Of a DNA stretch of 41,355 nucleotides, positions 8,299 to 15,455 are shown one piece after another. The first letter of the stretch is position 1. Each line of letters begins with the position of its first letter. This stretch comes from Dehalococcoidia bacterium (GTDB taxonomy: Bacteria > Chloroflexota > Dehalococcoidia > GIF9 > AB-539-J10): contig JAUVZB010000018.1 of the NCBI GenBank assembly GCA_030602785.1, positions 1 through 41,355 of the forward strand, written 5' to 3'. The notes beneath the pieces are model-generated. The model saw only the letters and a program-made list of their open reading frames with translations, did not search any database and was not told the origin of the DNA. Both the position numbers and the translations under genes were made by a program.

Positions 8299-9132
8299 GT
8301 GGCGTCGCGCGTGGCACGGGTCATGCTGTGCCTGGTGTGCCTCTGCTTCCTTTGCCCTCTCGTTGTGCTGGCGATTCCGACAGGCAACTTCTACGAGGGT
8401 GGAGCTGACATCTACGACGATTGGGACATATGCCGCACGCGAGGCGACGGGCCGGACGGCTTCTTCCAGTACGTGGGCGGCGGATTCGACCCGGTCATTG
8501 CTGCGGAGAGCCTGGGCGGCAACGCTAACCGTGCGTATCTGCGGGGACTCCAGTTCGCACAGGAGTATTCGGACCTTGAGCGGCGGGCTGAAGCCATATT
8601 CGCGTATGCTCGTGACAACGTCCGCTATACATCGGACCGCAGTCAGTTCGGCTATGTCGAATTCGCTCAGAACGCCGACGAGATGCTGGCAATCGTCGAT
8701 GAAGACGGCGTGGCGTATGGCGACTGCGAGGACTACGCGGTCCTGCTCGGCGTCATGTACCTCGGCGCAGGCATGCGCTCGGCGGTCGTCCTGGCGCCTG
8801 ACCATGCGGCGGCGCTGGTGTATGCTCCCGGCTACGACCGGGCGAACCGGATACTGACCTTGGACGGCGAGACCGGATGGGTCTGGGCGGAGGCAACGGG
8901 CGGCAACAACCCGTTCGGGTGGATGCCCGAGCAGTACATGGGTGTCGAACTGCTTGCGCATGAGCTTGTGGATGAAGGCCTGGTGAGCTCAGGTCCGCCC
9001 GACAGGCCTGTGGCCACGGTCTCACGACAGACCGGCGGGGGCTTCGTGCTTCCGGTGTCCCCTTTCTTCCTGGTGCTCATGCTCCTCTGGCTGCTGTCCT
9101 CTGCGGGCAGGCGCCGCCGGCGCTCGCGGTAG
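8299..9132 (+). CDS. Secreted, membrane-anchored transglutaminase-fold protein
   Basis: 277 residues from a GTG at 8299 (ATG at 8323 is an alternative). A signal peptide (MLCLVCLCFLCPLVVLA core) is followed by a domain with the transglutaminase/cysteine-protease pattern: Cys143 in YGDCEDYAVLLG, then His169 in PDHAAALVY, and a Trp-rich stretch (WVWAEATGG). The C terminus is one hydrophobic helix followed by RRRRRSR, so the domain should sit outside, anchored at the membrane. The fold is used by proteases and peptide cross-linkers; activity here is unknown. The gene sits directly after pilT and the DUF350-like gene, so a role in envelope or pilus maturation is possible but unproved. Confidence 0.72.
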   Translation: MASRVARVMLCLVCLCFLCPLVVLAIPTGNFYEGGADIYDDWDICRTRGDGPDGFFQYVGGGFDPVIAAESLGGNANRAYLRGLQFAQEYSDLERRAEAIFAYARDNVRYTSDRSQFGYVEFAQNADEMLAIVDEDGVAYGDCEDYAVLLGVMYLGAGMRSAVVLAPDHAAALVYAPGYDRANRILTLDGETGWVWAEATGGNNPFGWMPEQYMGVELLAHELVDEGLVSSGPPDRPVATVSRQTGGGFVLPVSPFFLVLMLLWLLSSAGRRRRRSR

Positions 9133-9214
9133 CACTTCGACGCCCCCGTTCGCGATCCTGTTGCGTCCGGAGCCCCGGTGTCTCAGGCGCCCCTCTTCCG
9201 GCTGTCCAGCTTCG

Positions 9215-9243
9215 TTGATAATGGAAGAATCGGTTGCTACAAT
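9215..9243 (+). promoter_or_regulatory. Sigma-70-type promoter for the acyl-CoA synthetase gene
   Basis: TTGATA at 9215-9220 and TACAAT at 9238-9243, separated by exactly 17 bases. It lies in the non-coding gap 73 bp before the chosen ATG at 9316, and so argues against the longer reading frame that would start at 9178. Confidence 0.75.
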
Positions 9244-9315
9244 TGCGGAGGTTTCCTTGAGGGAAGTGAAAATCGGGCACGCGCGTGCCCTGTGAGAAAA
9301 GGAGATAAAGACAAG

Positions 9316-11250
9316 ATGACGCACCTACTTCCACCGCAGGTGGTGGGCTTCATGAAGGGGGCGGAGGAGGACTACGAGGGGTTCTGGGAGGACGCCGCAA
9401 TCGCGGCGATGGACGATATCTACTGGTTCAAGGAGTGGGACACCGTCCTGGAGTGGGAATACCCGACATTCCGCTGGTTCACTGGAGGCCTCACCAATAT
9501 CTGCTATAGCTGCGTTGACTACAAGGTTGAGCGGGGCTATGGCATGAAGGCCGCCTTCATCGCCGAAGATGGAGACACCGGAGTAGTCCGCACGGTGACC
9601 TACATGCAGCTGCTGGAAATGGTCAAGCAGTATGCGGCTGCGCTTCGAGGGCTGGGCGTCCAGAAGGGCGACAGGGTTGCCCTCTACATGCCCATGGGGG
9701 TTGAGGCTGCCGTGATAATGCTCGCCTGTGCACGCATAGGCGCGATTCACATGGCCATCTTCGCGGGGTTCTCGCCGGGCGCGGTTGTCGACAGGTTGTC
9801 ACTGACCGGCGCGCAGTACATCTTTGCCCAGGACGCAGGCAGCAGGAGAGGCAAGCCGATTCCGCTCAAGGTCATGGTCGACGAGGCGATAGAGCTCCTC
9901 GAGGATGAAGCACAGATCAAGAGCGTCGTTGTTCTGAAGAGCGGCACGGTGGACGTGAAGATGAAGGAAGGACGCGATATCACGTGGGGTGAGTTCCTCG
10001 CGAAGGCTGAGGGCCAGAGTCCGGATGTCGTTCCGATGGAGTCGGACGATGTTCTCTTCGTCATGCCCACGTCGGGAACAACGGCGAAGCCCAAGGTGAC
10101 CGTTCAGCGTCATGGCGGCTACCAGCTCTACATCTACTCCATGGCCAAATGGATCTATAACCTGCAGCCGGACGATGTCTGGTTCTGCACGTCCGACATC
10201 GGATGGATAGTCGGGCATAGCTACAACGTGTATGGGCCACTGCTGGTGGGTTGCACCTCCATCCTCTTCTCGGGAACACCGGACTATCCGAGACCGGACA
10301 TGTGGTGGGACCTTATCGAGAGGAACAAGGCCACGGGCCTGTGGTTCTCTCCGACCGGCATCCGTGGCCTGAAGCGGCTCGGCATCGAGCACGCCTTGAA
10401 GCATGACCTGGGTTCTGTCGAGCGTGTGTTCTGTGCAGGCGAGCTGCTCAACCCCGCAGCCTGGGAGTGGCTGCAGAACGATGTATTCGGCGGCGCTATC
10501 CCTGTCATCGACCACATGTGGCAGACCGAGACCGGCGGCCCTATCGTCGGCAACCCGTACGGCATCGCGATAGCCCCGATCAAGCCTGGTTCAGCGGCCA
10601 TTCCCGTGCCGGGCCTCATTGCGGACGTTGTGGGTGACAAGGACGGCCACGTCTGCGAGCCCATGGAGAAGGGTGTGCTCGTCATCAAGAAGCCGTTCCC
10701 CGGCCTTACTTCCACCCTCTGGGGCGACTCCGAGCGCTACAAGGCTGACTACTGGGAGACCAAAGAGGGCACGAAGGGCATGTACTACGCAGGTGACTCT
10801 GCGGCGAAGGACGAGGACGGCTACATCTGGTTCTTCGGTCGTGCGGACGAGGTCATCAAGATAGCCGCCCACAGGATAGGCACCGTTGAGGTTGAGAGCT
10901 CACTTGTCGCACACCCGGCGGTCGGTGAGGCCGGTGTCTCGGGTGTTCCGGACGAACTCCGGGGCGAAGTCGCGAGCGCCTTCGTCGTGCTGACCAAGGG
11001 ATATGAGCCCGGCGACGAACTCAAGAAGGAGCTCATCGCCCACGTCAGGAAGACGATGGGTCCTATCGTTGTCATCGGGGATATCAAGTTCGTCAGCATG
11101 CTGCCAAAGACCAAGAGCGGCAAGATCATGCGGCGGGTGATGAAGGCCCTCCTGACGGGCCAGGACCTCGGCGACCTCTCGACAGTCGAGGAAGAAGCCT
11201 CGGTCGAGGAGATTCGTGAGGCAACTCAGAAAATGAAGGGCGACGCCTAG
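9316..11250 (+). CDS. Acetyl-/propionyl-CoA synthetase-like AMP-forming acyl-CoA synthetase
   Basis: 644 residues, ACS length. It activates a carboxylic acid to its CoA thioester via an acyl-adenylate. Blocks: an ACS-like N-terminal segment with NICYSCVD, GDRVALYMPM, the P-loop PTSGTTAKPK (251-260), WQTETGGP, GRADEVIKIAAHRIG, and the C-terminal PKTKSGKIMRR with catalytic Lys603. The P-loop differs from the usual ACS TSGSTGKPKG (Thr and Ala for Ser and Gly, and no Gly after the Lys), so substrate preference may differ. Start: AAAAGGAG ends at 9304, 11 bases before the ATG at 9316, and the promoter lies between this ATG and the longer reading frame. It faces the acyl-CoA dehydrogenase operon. 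Family sure, substrate not. Confidence 0.9.
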   Translation: MTHLLPPQVVGFMKGAEEDYEGFWEDAAIAAMDDIYWFKEWDTVLEWEYPTFRWFTGGLTNICYSCVDYKVERGYGMKAAFIAEDGDTGVVRTVTYMQLLEMVKQYAAALRGLGVQKGDRVALYMPMGVEAAVIMLACARIGAIHMAIFAGFSPGAVVDRLSLTGAQYIFAQDAGSRRGKPIPLKVMVDEAIELLEDEAQIKSVVVLKSGTVDVKMKEGRDITWGEFLAKAEGQSPDVVPMESDDVLFVMPTSGTTAKPKVTVQRHGGYQLYIYSMAKWIYNLQPDDVWFCTSDIGWIVGHSYNVYGPLLVGCTSILFSGTPDYPRPDMWWDLIERNKATGLWFSPTGIRGLKRLGIEHALKHDLGSVERVFCAGELLNPAAWEWLQNDVFGGAIPVIDHMWQTETGGPIVGNPYGIAIAPIKPGSAAIPVPGLIADVVGDKDGHVCEPMEKGVLVIKKPFPGLTSTLWGDSERYKADYWETKEGTKGMYYAGDSAAKDEDGYIWFFGRADEVIKIAAHRIGTVEVESSLVAHPAVGEAGVSGVPDELRGEVASAFVVLTKGYEPGDELKKELIAHVRKTMGPIVVIGDIKFVSMLPKTKSGKIMRRVMKALLTGQDLGDLSTVEEEASVEEIREATQKMKGDA

Positions 11251-11278
11251 GCGCCACCCCCCCCTTCTCTTGAGACTC

Positions 11279-11308
11279 TAACGGGGACGCGCTAGCGCGT
11301 CCCCGTTA
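11279..11308. terminator. 30-bp perfect palindrome, bidirectional terminator between convergent genes
   Basis: Perfect inverted repeat with arm TAACGGGGACGCGCT. It starts 28 bp after the synthetase stop codon, and on the other strand contains the last codons and TAG stop (11292-11294) of the acyl-CoA dehydrogenase gene. No long T tract follows on either side. Its position between converging genes supports a shared terminator or RNA-stabilising hairpin. Confidence 0.65.
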
Positions 11309-12434
11309 TCTGTCGGGCAATCGTCCAGCGCTGCATCTCTGAGGTTCCTTCGTATATCTCCGTAATGCGTTGGTCCCTGTAGAAGCGCTCGACGGGGAAC
11401 TCCCTGGTGTAGCCGTAGCCTCCGAATATCTGCACGGCCTTGTGGCAGATACGGTGTGCCGCCTCGCTGGCGTAGAGCTTGGCCATTGCGGCTTCCTTCA
11501 GGGGCGACTTGCCCTGCTGCTGCGTGAGCCAGGCGGCCCGGTAGGTGAGCAGTCGCGCGGCGTCGAGTTCCACTGCCATGTCGGCAATCATGAACTGTAT
11601 CCCCTGGTGGCGGGCAATCTCCACGCCGAACTGTTTCCTTTCTTTGGCATAGCCAACGGCAGCGTCGTATGCGGCCTGCGCGATGCCCACTGCCTGTGCG
11701 GCGATAGTGACCCTGCTCGCGTCGATGGCTTCCATCGCGATTCGGAAGCCCTTGCCCTCCTCTCCCAGGAGGTTCTCCGCCGGGATACGGCAATTGTCGA
11801 ACACGAGTTCCGCTGCCGACGTGGGATGGATGCCCATCTTGCGCTCGACTTTGCCCACGGAGAAGCCCGGCGTTCCGGTCTCAACAACGAAGGCGCTGAA
11901 CCCCTTGTGGCCCAGCGACCTGTCTCTTGTTGCAAACGTCGTCATGAAATCGGCCTCGGCGCCATTCGTGATGAATATCTTCGTGCCGTTCAGAACGAAC
12001 GAGTCGCCGTCTTTCTCGTAGCGCATGTCGAGGTTGGCGACGTCGCTGCCTGCCATAGACTCCGTCAGCGCGAATGCCACCGTTGCTCCGTCGACAACGC
12101 GTGGAATGTACTTCGCCTTCTGCTCGTCGCTGCCGTGCATGGTGATGGGATACATGGCGAGTCCGATGGTCACGATATAGGAGATGCCCAGGCCTCCGGA
12201 GCCGCGCGAGATTTCCTCAGAGGCGATTGCGAATGTCAGCTCGTCCCCGGTGCCGCCGTGTTCCTCGGGCAGCCCGATGCTGTAGAGGCCCAACTCCGCC
12301 ATCTTCTTCACCGTGTCGTACGGAAACTCGTCTGACTCGTCCCAGTCCGATGCGTACGGCTCTATCTCGTTCGAGACGAAATCACTAACCATCGCCTGAA
12401 ACATCTTCTGCTCTTCGCCAAGTTCAAAATTCAT
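11292..12434 (-). CDS. Acyl-CoA dehydrogenase (paralogue 1 of 3)
   Basis: 380 residues, the standard length for the FAD-dependent acyl-CoA dehydrogenase family, which inserts a trans-2,3 double bond in acyl-CoAs and passes electrons to ETF. It shows the N-terminal helical domain, the beta domain block ALTESMAGSD, FVLNGTKIFITNG, ERKQFGVEIARHQGIQFMIA, and the C-terminal RITEIYEGTSEMQRW with the catalytic Glu of YEGTSE. It is third in a leftward operon of three paralogues, 38 bp after the second. AAGGAG stands 11 bases before the ATG at 12434. It is the most diverged of the three. Its 3' end lies inside the 30-bp palindrome. Confidence 0.93.
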   Translation of the reverse strand: MNFELGEEQKMFQAMVSDFVSNEIEPYASDWDESDEFPYDTVKKMAELGLYSIGLPEEHGGTGDELTFAIASEEISRGSGGLGISYIVTIGLAMYPITMHGSDEQKAKYIPRVVDGATVAFALTESMAGSDVANLDMRYEKDGDSFVLNGTKIFITNGAEADFMTTFATRDRSLGHKGFSAFVVETGTPGFSVGKVERKMGIHPTSAAELVFDNCRIPAENLLGEEGKGFRIAMEAIDASRVTIAAQAVGIAQAAYDAAVGYAKERKQFGVEIARHQGIQFMIADMAVELDAARLLTYRAAWLTQQQGKSPLKEAAMAKLYASEAAHRICHKAVQIFGGYGYTREFPVERFYRDQRITEIYEGTSEMQRWTIARQITGTR

Positions 12435-12472
12435 GGCCGGCGCTACTCCTTGCGGTATGTCCCTGTGTGTTT

Positions 12473-13615
12473 CTACCTGGCCGCGGTTATCTGCCGCGCT
12501 ATGGTCCAGCGCTGCATCTCCGACGTGCCTTCGTAAATCTCGGTTATCCGCTGGTCTCTATACAGCCTTTCAACGACGAACTCCCGCGTGTAGCCGTAGC
12601 CTCCATGTATCTGCACGGCCCTGTGGCAGATGCGGTGGGCTGCCTCTGTCGCGAAGAGCTTGGCCATCGCCGGCTCCTTGAGGGATACCTCGCCGCTGGT
12701 CTGCATCAGCCACGCGGCCCGATAGGTCAACAGTCGGGCTGCGTCGAGGTCGACGGCCATGTCAGCAATCATGAACTGGATGCCCTGGTGGCGGGCAATC
12801 TCCACTCCGAACTGCTTGCGCTCCTTCGCGTATGCCACGGCTGCGTCGTATGCGGCCTGCGCGATGCCCACAGCCTGGGCAGCCACGCAAACCCTGCATG
12901 TGTCTATGGCCTGAAGCGCGATGGAGAAGCCCCGGCCCTCCTGCCCCAGCAGGTTGCGCGCGGGCACACGGCAGTTGTCGAATACCAGTTCAGTGGCGGA
13001 TGCGGGGTGCATTCCCATCTTGCGTTCGGACTTGCCGACGGAGAAGCCCTGCATACCACGCTCAACAATGAAGGCGCTGATGCCCTTGTAGCCAAGTGAC
13101 CTGTCGTGCGTGGCAAAGGTTACGAGGAAATCGGCTTCGGCGCCATTTGTGATGAATATCTTGCTGCCGTTCAGGATGAAGTAGTCCCCGTCGCGCTCGT
13201 ACCGTGTGTCGATGTTGGAGACGTCACTTCCGGCCATGGGCTCCGTCAGACCGAAGGAGACATTCGCGCCCTGCATCACCCATGGGATGTAGCGGTCCTT
13301 CTGCTCCTTGCTCCCGTGCATGACTATCGGGTTCATGGCAAGGCTGAGCGTAGTGACATATGAGGCGGCGAGGCCTGCGCAGCCACGTGAAATCTCCTCG
13401 ACCGCGATGACGAAGGTGAGATCATCGCCGCTCCCCCCGTATTCCTCCGGCATGTGGAGTCCATAGAGGCCCAGGTCCGCCATCTTCTTCACAGTGCCGT
13501 GAGGGAACTCCTCCGTGTCGTCCCACTCGGCCGCGTTTGGCGCAATCTCGTTGTCCACGAAGTCGCGGACCATTGCCTGGAACATCTTCTGTTCCTCGTT
13601 CAGCTCGAAGTCCAT
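12473..13615 (-). CDS. Acyl-CoA dehydrogenase (paralogue 2 of 3)
   Basis: 380 residues with all family blocks (GLTEPMAGSD, FILNGSKIFITNG, RKQFGVEIARHQGIQFM, EIYEGTSEMQRW with the catalytic Glu). Start: GGAGGAG ends 9 bases before the ATG at 13615, giving MDFELNEEQKMFQAMV like paralogue 3; an upstream ATG at 13624 abuts the ribosome site and is unlikely. Middle gene of the operon, 38 bp from each neighbour. Closest to paralogue 3, so the pair looks like a recent duplication. Substrate chain length cannot be read from the sequence. Confidence 0.93.
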   Translation of the reverse strand: MDFELNEEQKMFQAMVRDFVDNEIAPNAAEWDDTEEFPHGTVKKMADLGLYGLHMPEEYGGSGDDLTFVIAVEEISRGCAGLAASYVTTLSLAMNPIVMHGSKEQKDRYIPWVMQGANVSFGLTEPMAGSDVSNIDTRYERDGDYFILNGSKIFITNGAEADFLVTFATHDRSLGYKGISAFIVERGMQGFSVGKSERKMGMHPASATELVFDNCRVPARNLLGQEGRGFSIALQAIDTCRVCVAAQAVGIAQAAYDAAVAYAKERKQFGVEIARHQGIQFMIADMAVDLDAARLLTYRAAWLMQTSGEVSLKEPAMAKLFATEAAHRICHRAVQIHGGYGYTREFVVERLYRDQRITEIYEGTSEMQRWTIARQITAAR

Positions 13616-13653
13616 CTGCTGCATCTCCTCCTGCGCCGAATGCTGCCCGATGC

Positions 13654-14799
13654 CTATTTCAGTCCGGTTATCTGGCGGGCGATGGTCCAGCGCTGCATCT
13701 CCGATGTTCCCTCGTATATCTCAGTGATGCGCTGGTCGCGGTACAGTCGCTCTACCAGGAACTCCTTCGTGTAGCCGTAACCGCCATGAATCTGCACAGC
13801 TTTGTGACAGATGCGGTGTGCTGCCTCGCTCGCAAAGAGCTTTGCCATGGACGGCTCCTTGAGTGATATCGAGCCTGTTGATTCCTGCAGCCAGGCTGCC
13901 CTGTAGGTGAGCAGCCGCGCTGCATCGAGGTCGACGGCCATGTCAGCAATCATGAACTGGATTCCCTGGTGGCGGGCAATCTCTACTCCGAACTGTTTCC
14001 GCTCCTTGGCATACGCGACGGCAGCGTCGTAGGCTGCCTGGGCAATGCCGACCGCCTGGGCTGCGATGCACACGCGGCAGGAATCGATAGCCTGAAGGGC
14101 TATCTTGAAGCCCTTCCCCTCCTCTCCGAGGAGGTTTGCGGCGGGCACCTTGCAGTTGTCGAAGATGAGCTCGGCCGCGGAAGCAGGATGCAGCCCCATC
14201 TTCTTCTCGATCTTGCCGATGGAGAAGCCGGGGGTGTCCCTGTCCACGATGAAGGCGCTGATGCCCTTGTAGCCGAGCGACTTGTCCCTGGTGGCGAAAG
14301 TGACGAGGAAATCGGCCTCGGCGCCGCTTGTGATGAACGTCTTCGTGCCGTTGAGGACGAAGTAGTCGCCCTCTCTGACATACCGCGTGTCCAGAGCAGA
14401 CACGTCGCTGCCCGCCATCGACTCGGTGAGTGCGAAGGAGACGGTTGCGCCTTCGTTCGCAACCCGGGGGATATACTTGCTCTTCTGGTCCTCGTTGCCG
14501 TGCATCACTATCGGGGTCATTGCGAGGCTTACGGTGGTGATGTAGGCACTCGAAAGACCGGCGGAGCCCCTGGCGATTTCCTCGTTCGCTATCGTGAAGG
14601 TGATGTGGTCACCGCTGCCGCCGTACTCTTCCGGAAGACGAAGGCCGCAGAGACCGAGCTCGGCCATCTTCTTGATTACGTCATAGGGGTACTCGTGTGT
14701 CTCGTCCCATTCCGCGGCGTGGGGCACGATTTCGTTGTCGACGAAGTCTCGCACCATAGCCTGGAACATCTTCTGCTCTTCATTCAGTTCGAAATCCAT
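13654..14799 (-). CDS. Acyl-CoA dehydrogenase (paralogue 3 of 3, first in operon)
   Basis: 381 residues. It carries ALTESMAGSD, FVLNGTKTFITSG, RKQFGVEIARHQGIQFMIA and EIYEGTSEMQRW with the catalytic Glu, so all three copies should be active. A strong AGGAGGT lies 5 bases before the ATG at 14799, the best ribosome site of the three. No clear promoter was found in the repeat-rich region upstream. The operon pairs with the convergent acyl-CoA synthetase, suggesting an acyl-CoA activation and oxidation module; no ETF, hydratase or thiolase gene is in the window. Confidence 0.93.
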   Translation of the reverse strand: MDFELNEEQKMFQAMVRDFVDNEIVPHAAEWDETHEYPYDVIKKMAELGLCGLRLPEEYGGSGDHITFTIANEEIARGSAGLSSAYITTVSLAMTPIVMHGNEDQKSKYIPRVANEGATVSFALTESMAGSDVSALDTRYVREGDYFVLNGTKTFITSGAEADFLVTFATRDKSLGYKGISAFIVDRDTPGFSIGKIEKKMGLHPASAAELIFDNCKVPAANLLGEEGKGFKIALQAIDSCRVCIAAQAVGIAQAAYDAAVAYAKERKQFGVEIARHQGIQFMIADMAVDLDAARLLTYRAAWLQESTGSISLKEPSMAKLFASEAAHRICHKAVQIHGGYGYTKEFLVERLYRDQRITEIYEGTSEMQRWTIARQITGLK

Positions 14800-14981
14800 A
14801 CGTTACCTCCTTGCAGTAGTGAGCGGCCGCACGGCGCAGGCAATGGCACAGTCAGGGCCGGTGGGTGAGGGGGCTACTGAGAGCTGACACGTGTTCATCG
14901 TGCTGCGTAGCGGCTGGTGCATGGTAGCATGGGCGCGGAGTCACGGCAACGATGGTCTCCGGGCTGTGTAGAGGGGCTGCG

Positions 14982-15027
14982 GTTCTGTCCGCCCCTGACT
15001 GTTCAGCGAAAACGTCCGTATGGAGGA
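14982..15027 (-). repeat. 46-bp dispersed repeat, copy 2 (inverted)
   Basis: Reverse complement of 2101-2146 with three mismatches. It starts about 180 bp upstream of the acyl-CoA dehydrogenase operon. The inverted arrangement of two copies 12.9 kb apart could support recombination that flips the intervening block (inference). Confidence 0.7.
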
Positions 15028-15137
15028 ACTGCTGACGTTGCACACGCCTGTGTGGTGGGTGGTGTTGATATCTGCCGTAGGGTAGTGTGGCATTCAGGGC
15101 CGTGTTGATCTTAGCGGCCTTGTGTGCTGACGGAGTG

Positions 15138-15164
15138 ACGGGCCAGGCATGCCTTGGCCCCTAC
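15138..15164. repeat. REP-like hairpin ending in CCCCTACA, copy C
   Basis: Stem GGGCCA (15140-15145) pairs with TGGCCC (15155-15160) around a GGCATGCCT loop, followed by CTACA. It shares GACGGGCCAGGCATGCC with the degenerate copy at about 1922. Confidence 0.55.
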
Positions 15165-15455
15165 ATTCGGACACCGCCCCACGCCCGCCGGGCACGTGCA
15201 ACGTGCCACTACATACGAAGCCACTACACCACCCCGATTACCATGGGCGGACACGGATATCTGCCCTCACGGCGGACTGCCACTCCGGGGCAGACCTGGT
15301 GGGCGTTGCAGTCGGCTGCGGTTACGTGCCGTCACCTGGCGAAAGTGACAGCAGTACTGACCGCTCAAGAGGGCATTTGCGCTGGACAGCAACACACTGG
15401 TCTCCGGAGCACGACGGAAGGGCGAGAGGTGAATCGGCGCTTGCCCCGGACCGGC

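Larger units (their letters stand above)
14800..15455. other. Gene-free intergenic repeat field
   Basis: About 650 bp with no supported gene between the start of the acyl-CoA dehydrogenase operon and the end of the P-type ATPase gene. It contains the second copy of the 46-bp dispersed repeat (14982-15027), a REP-like hairpin (15138-15164), a GGGCACGTGCAACGT stretch also present near 2013-2027, and a partial GGGCGGACACGGATATCTGCCC copy near 15245. Its composition mirrors 1712-2233. Confidence 0.6.

Noticed and set aside
7341-8387. 348-codon minus-strand frame over pilT and the DUF350-like gene
   Set aside because: Shadow frame; low-complexity His/Glu-rich translation, no domain, and both sense genes are well supported.
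9178-9315. 46-residue N-terminal extension of the acyl-CoA synthetase
   Set aside because: It would span the promoter at 9215-9243 and has no ribosome site; the ATG at 9316 has both correct placement and family N terminus.
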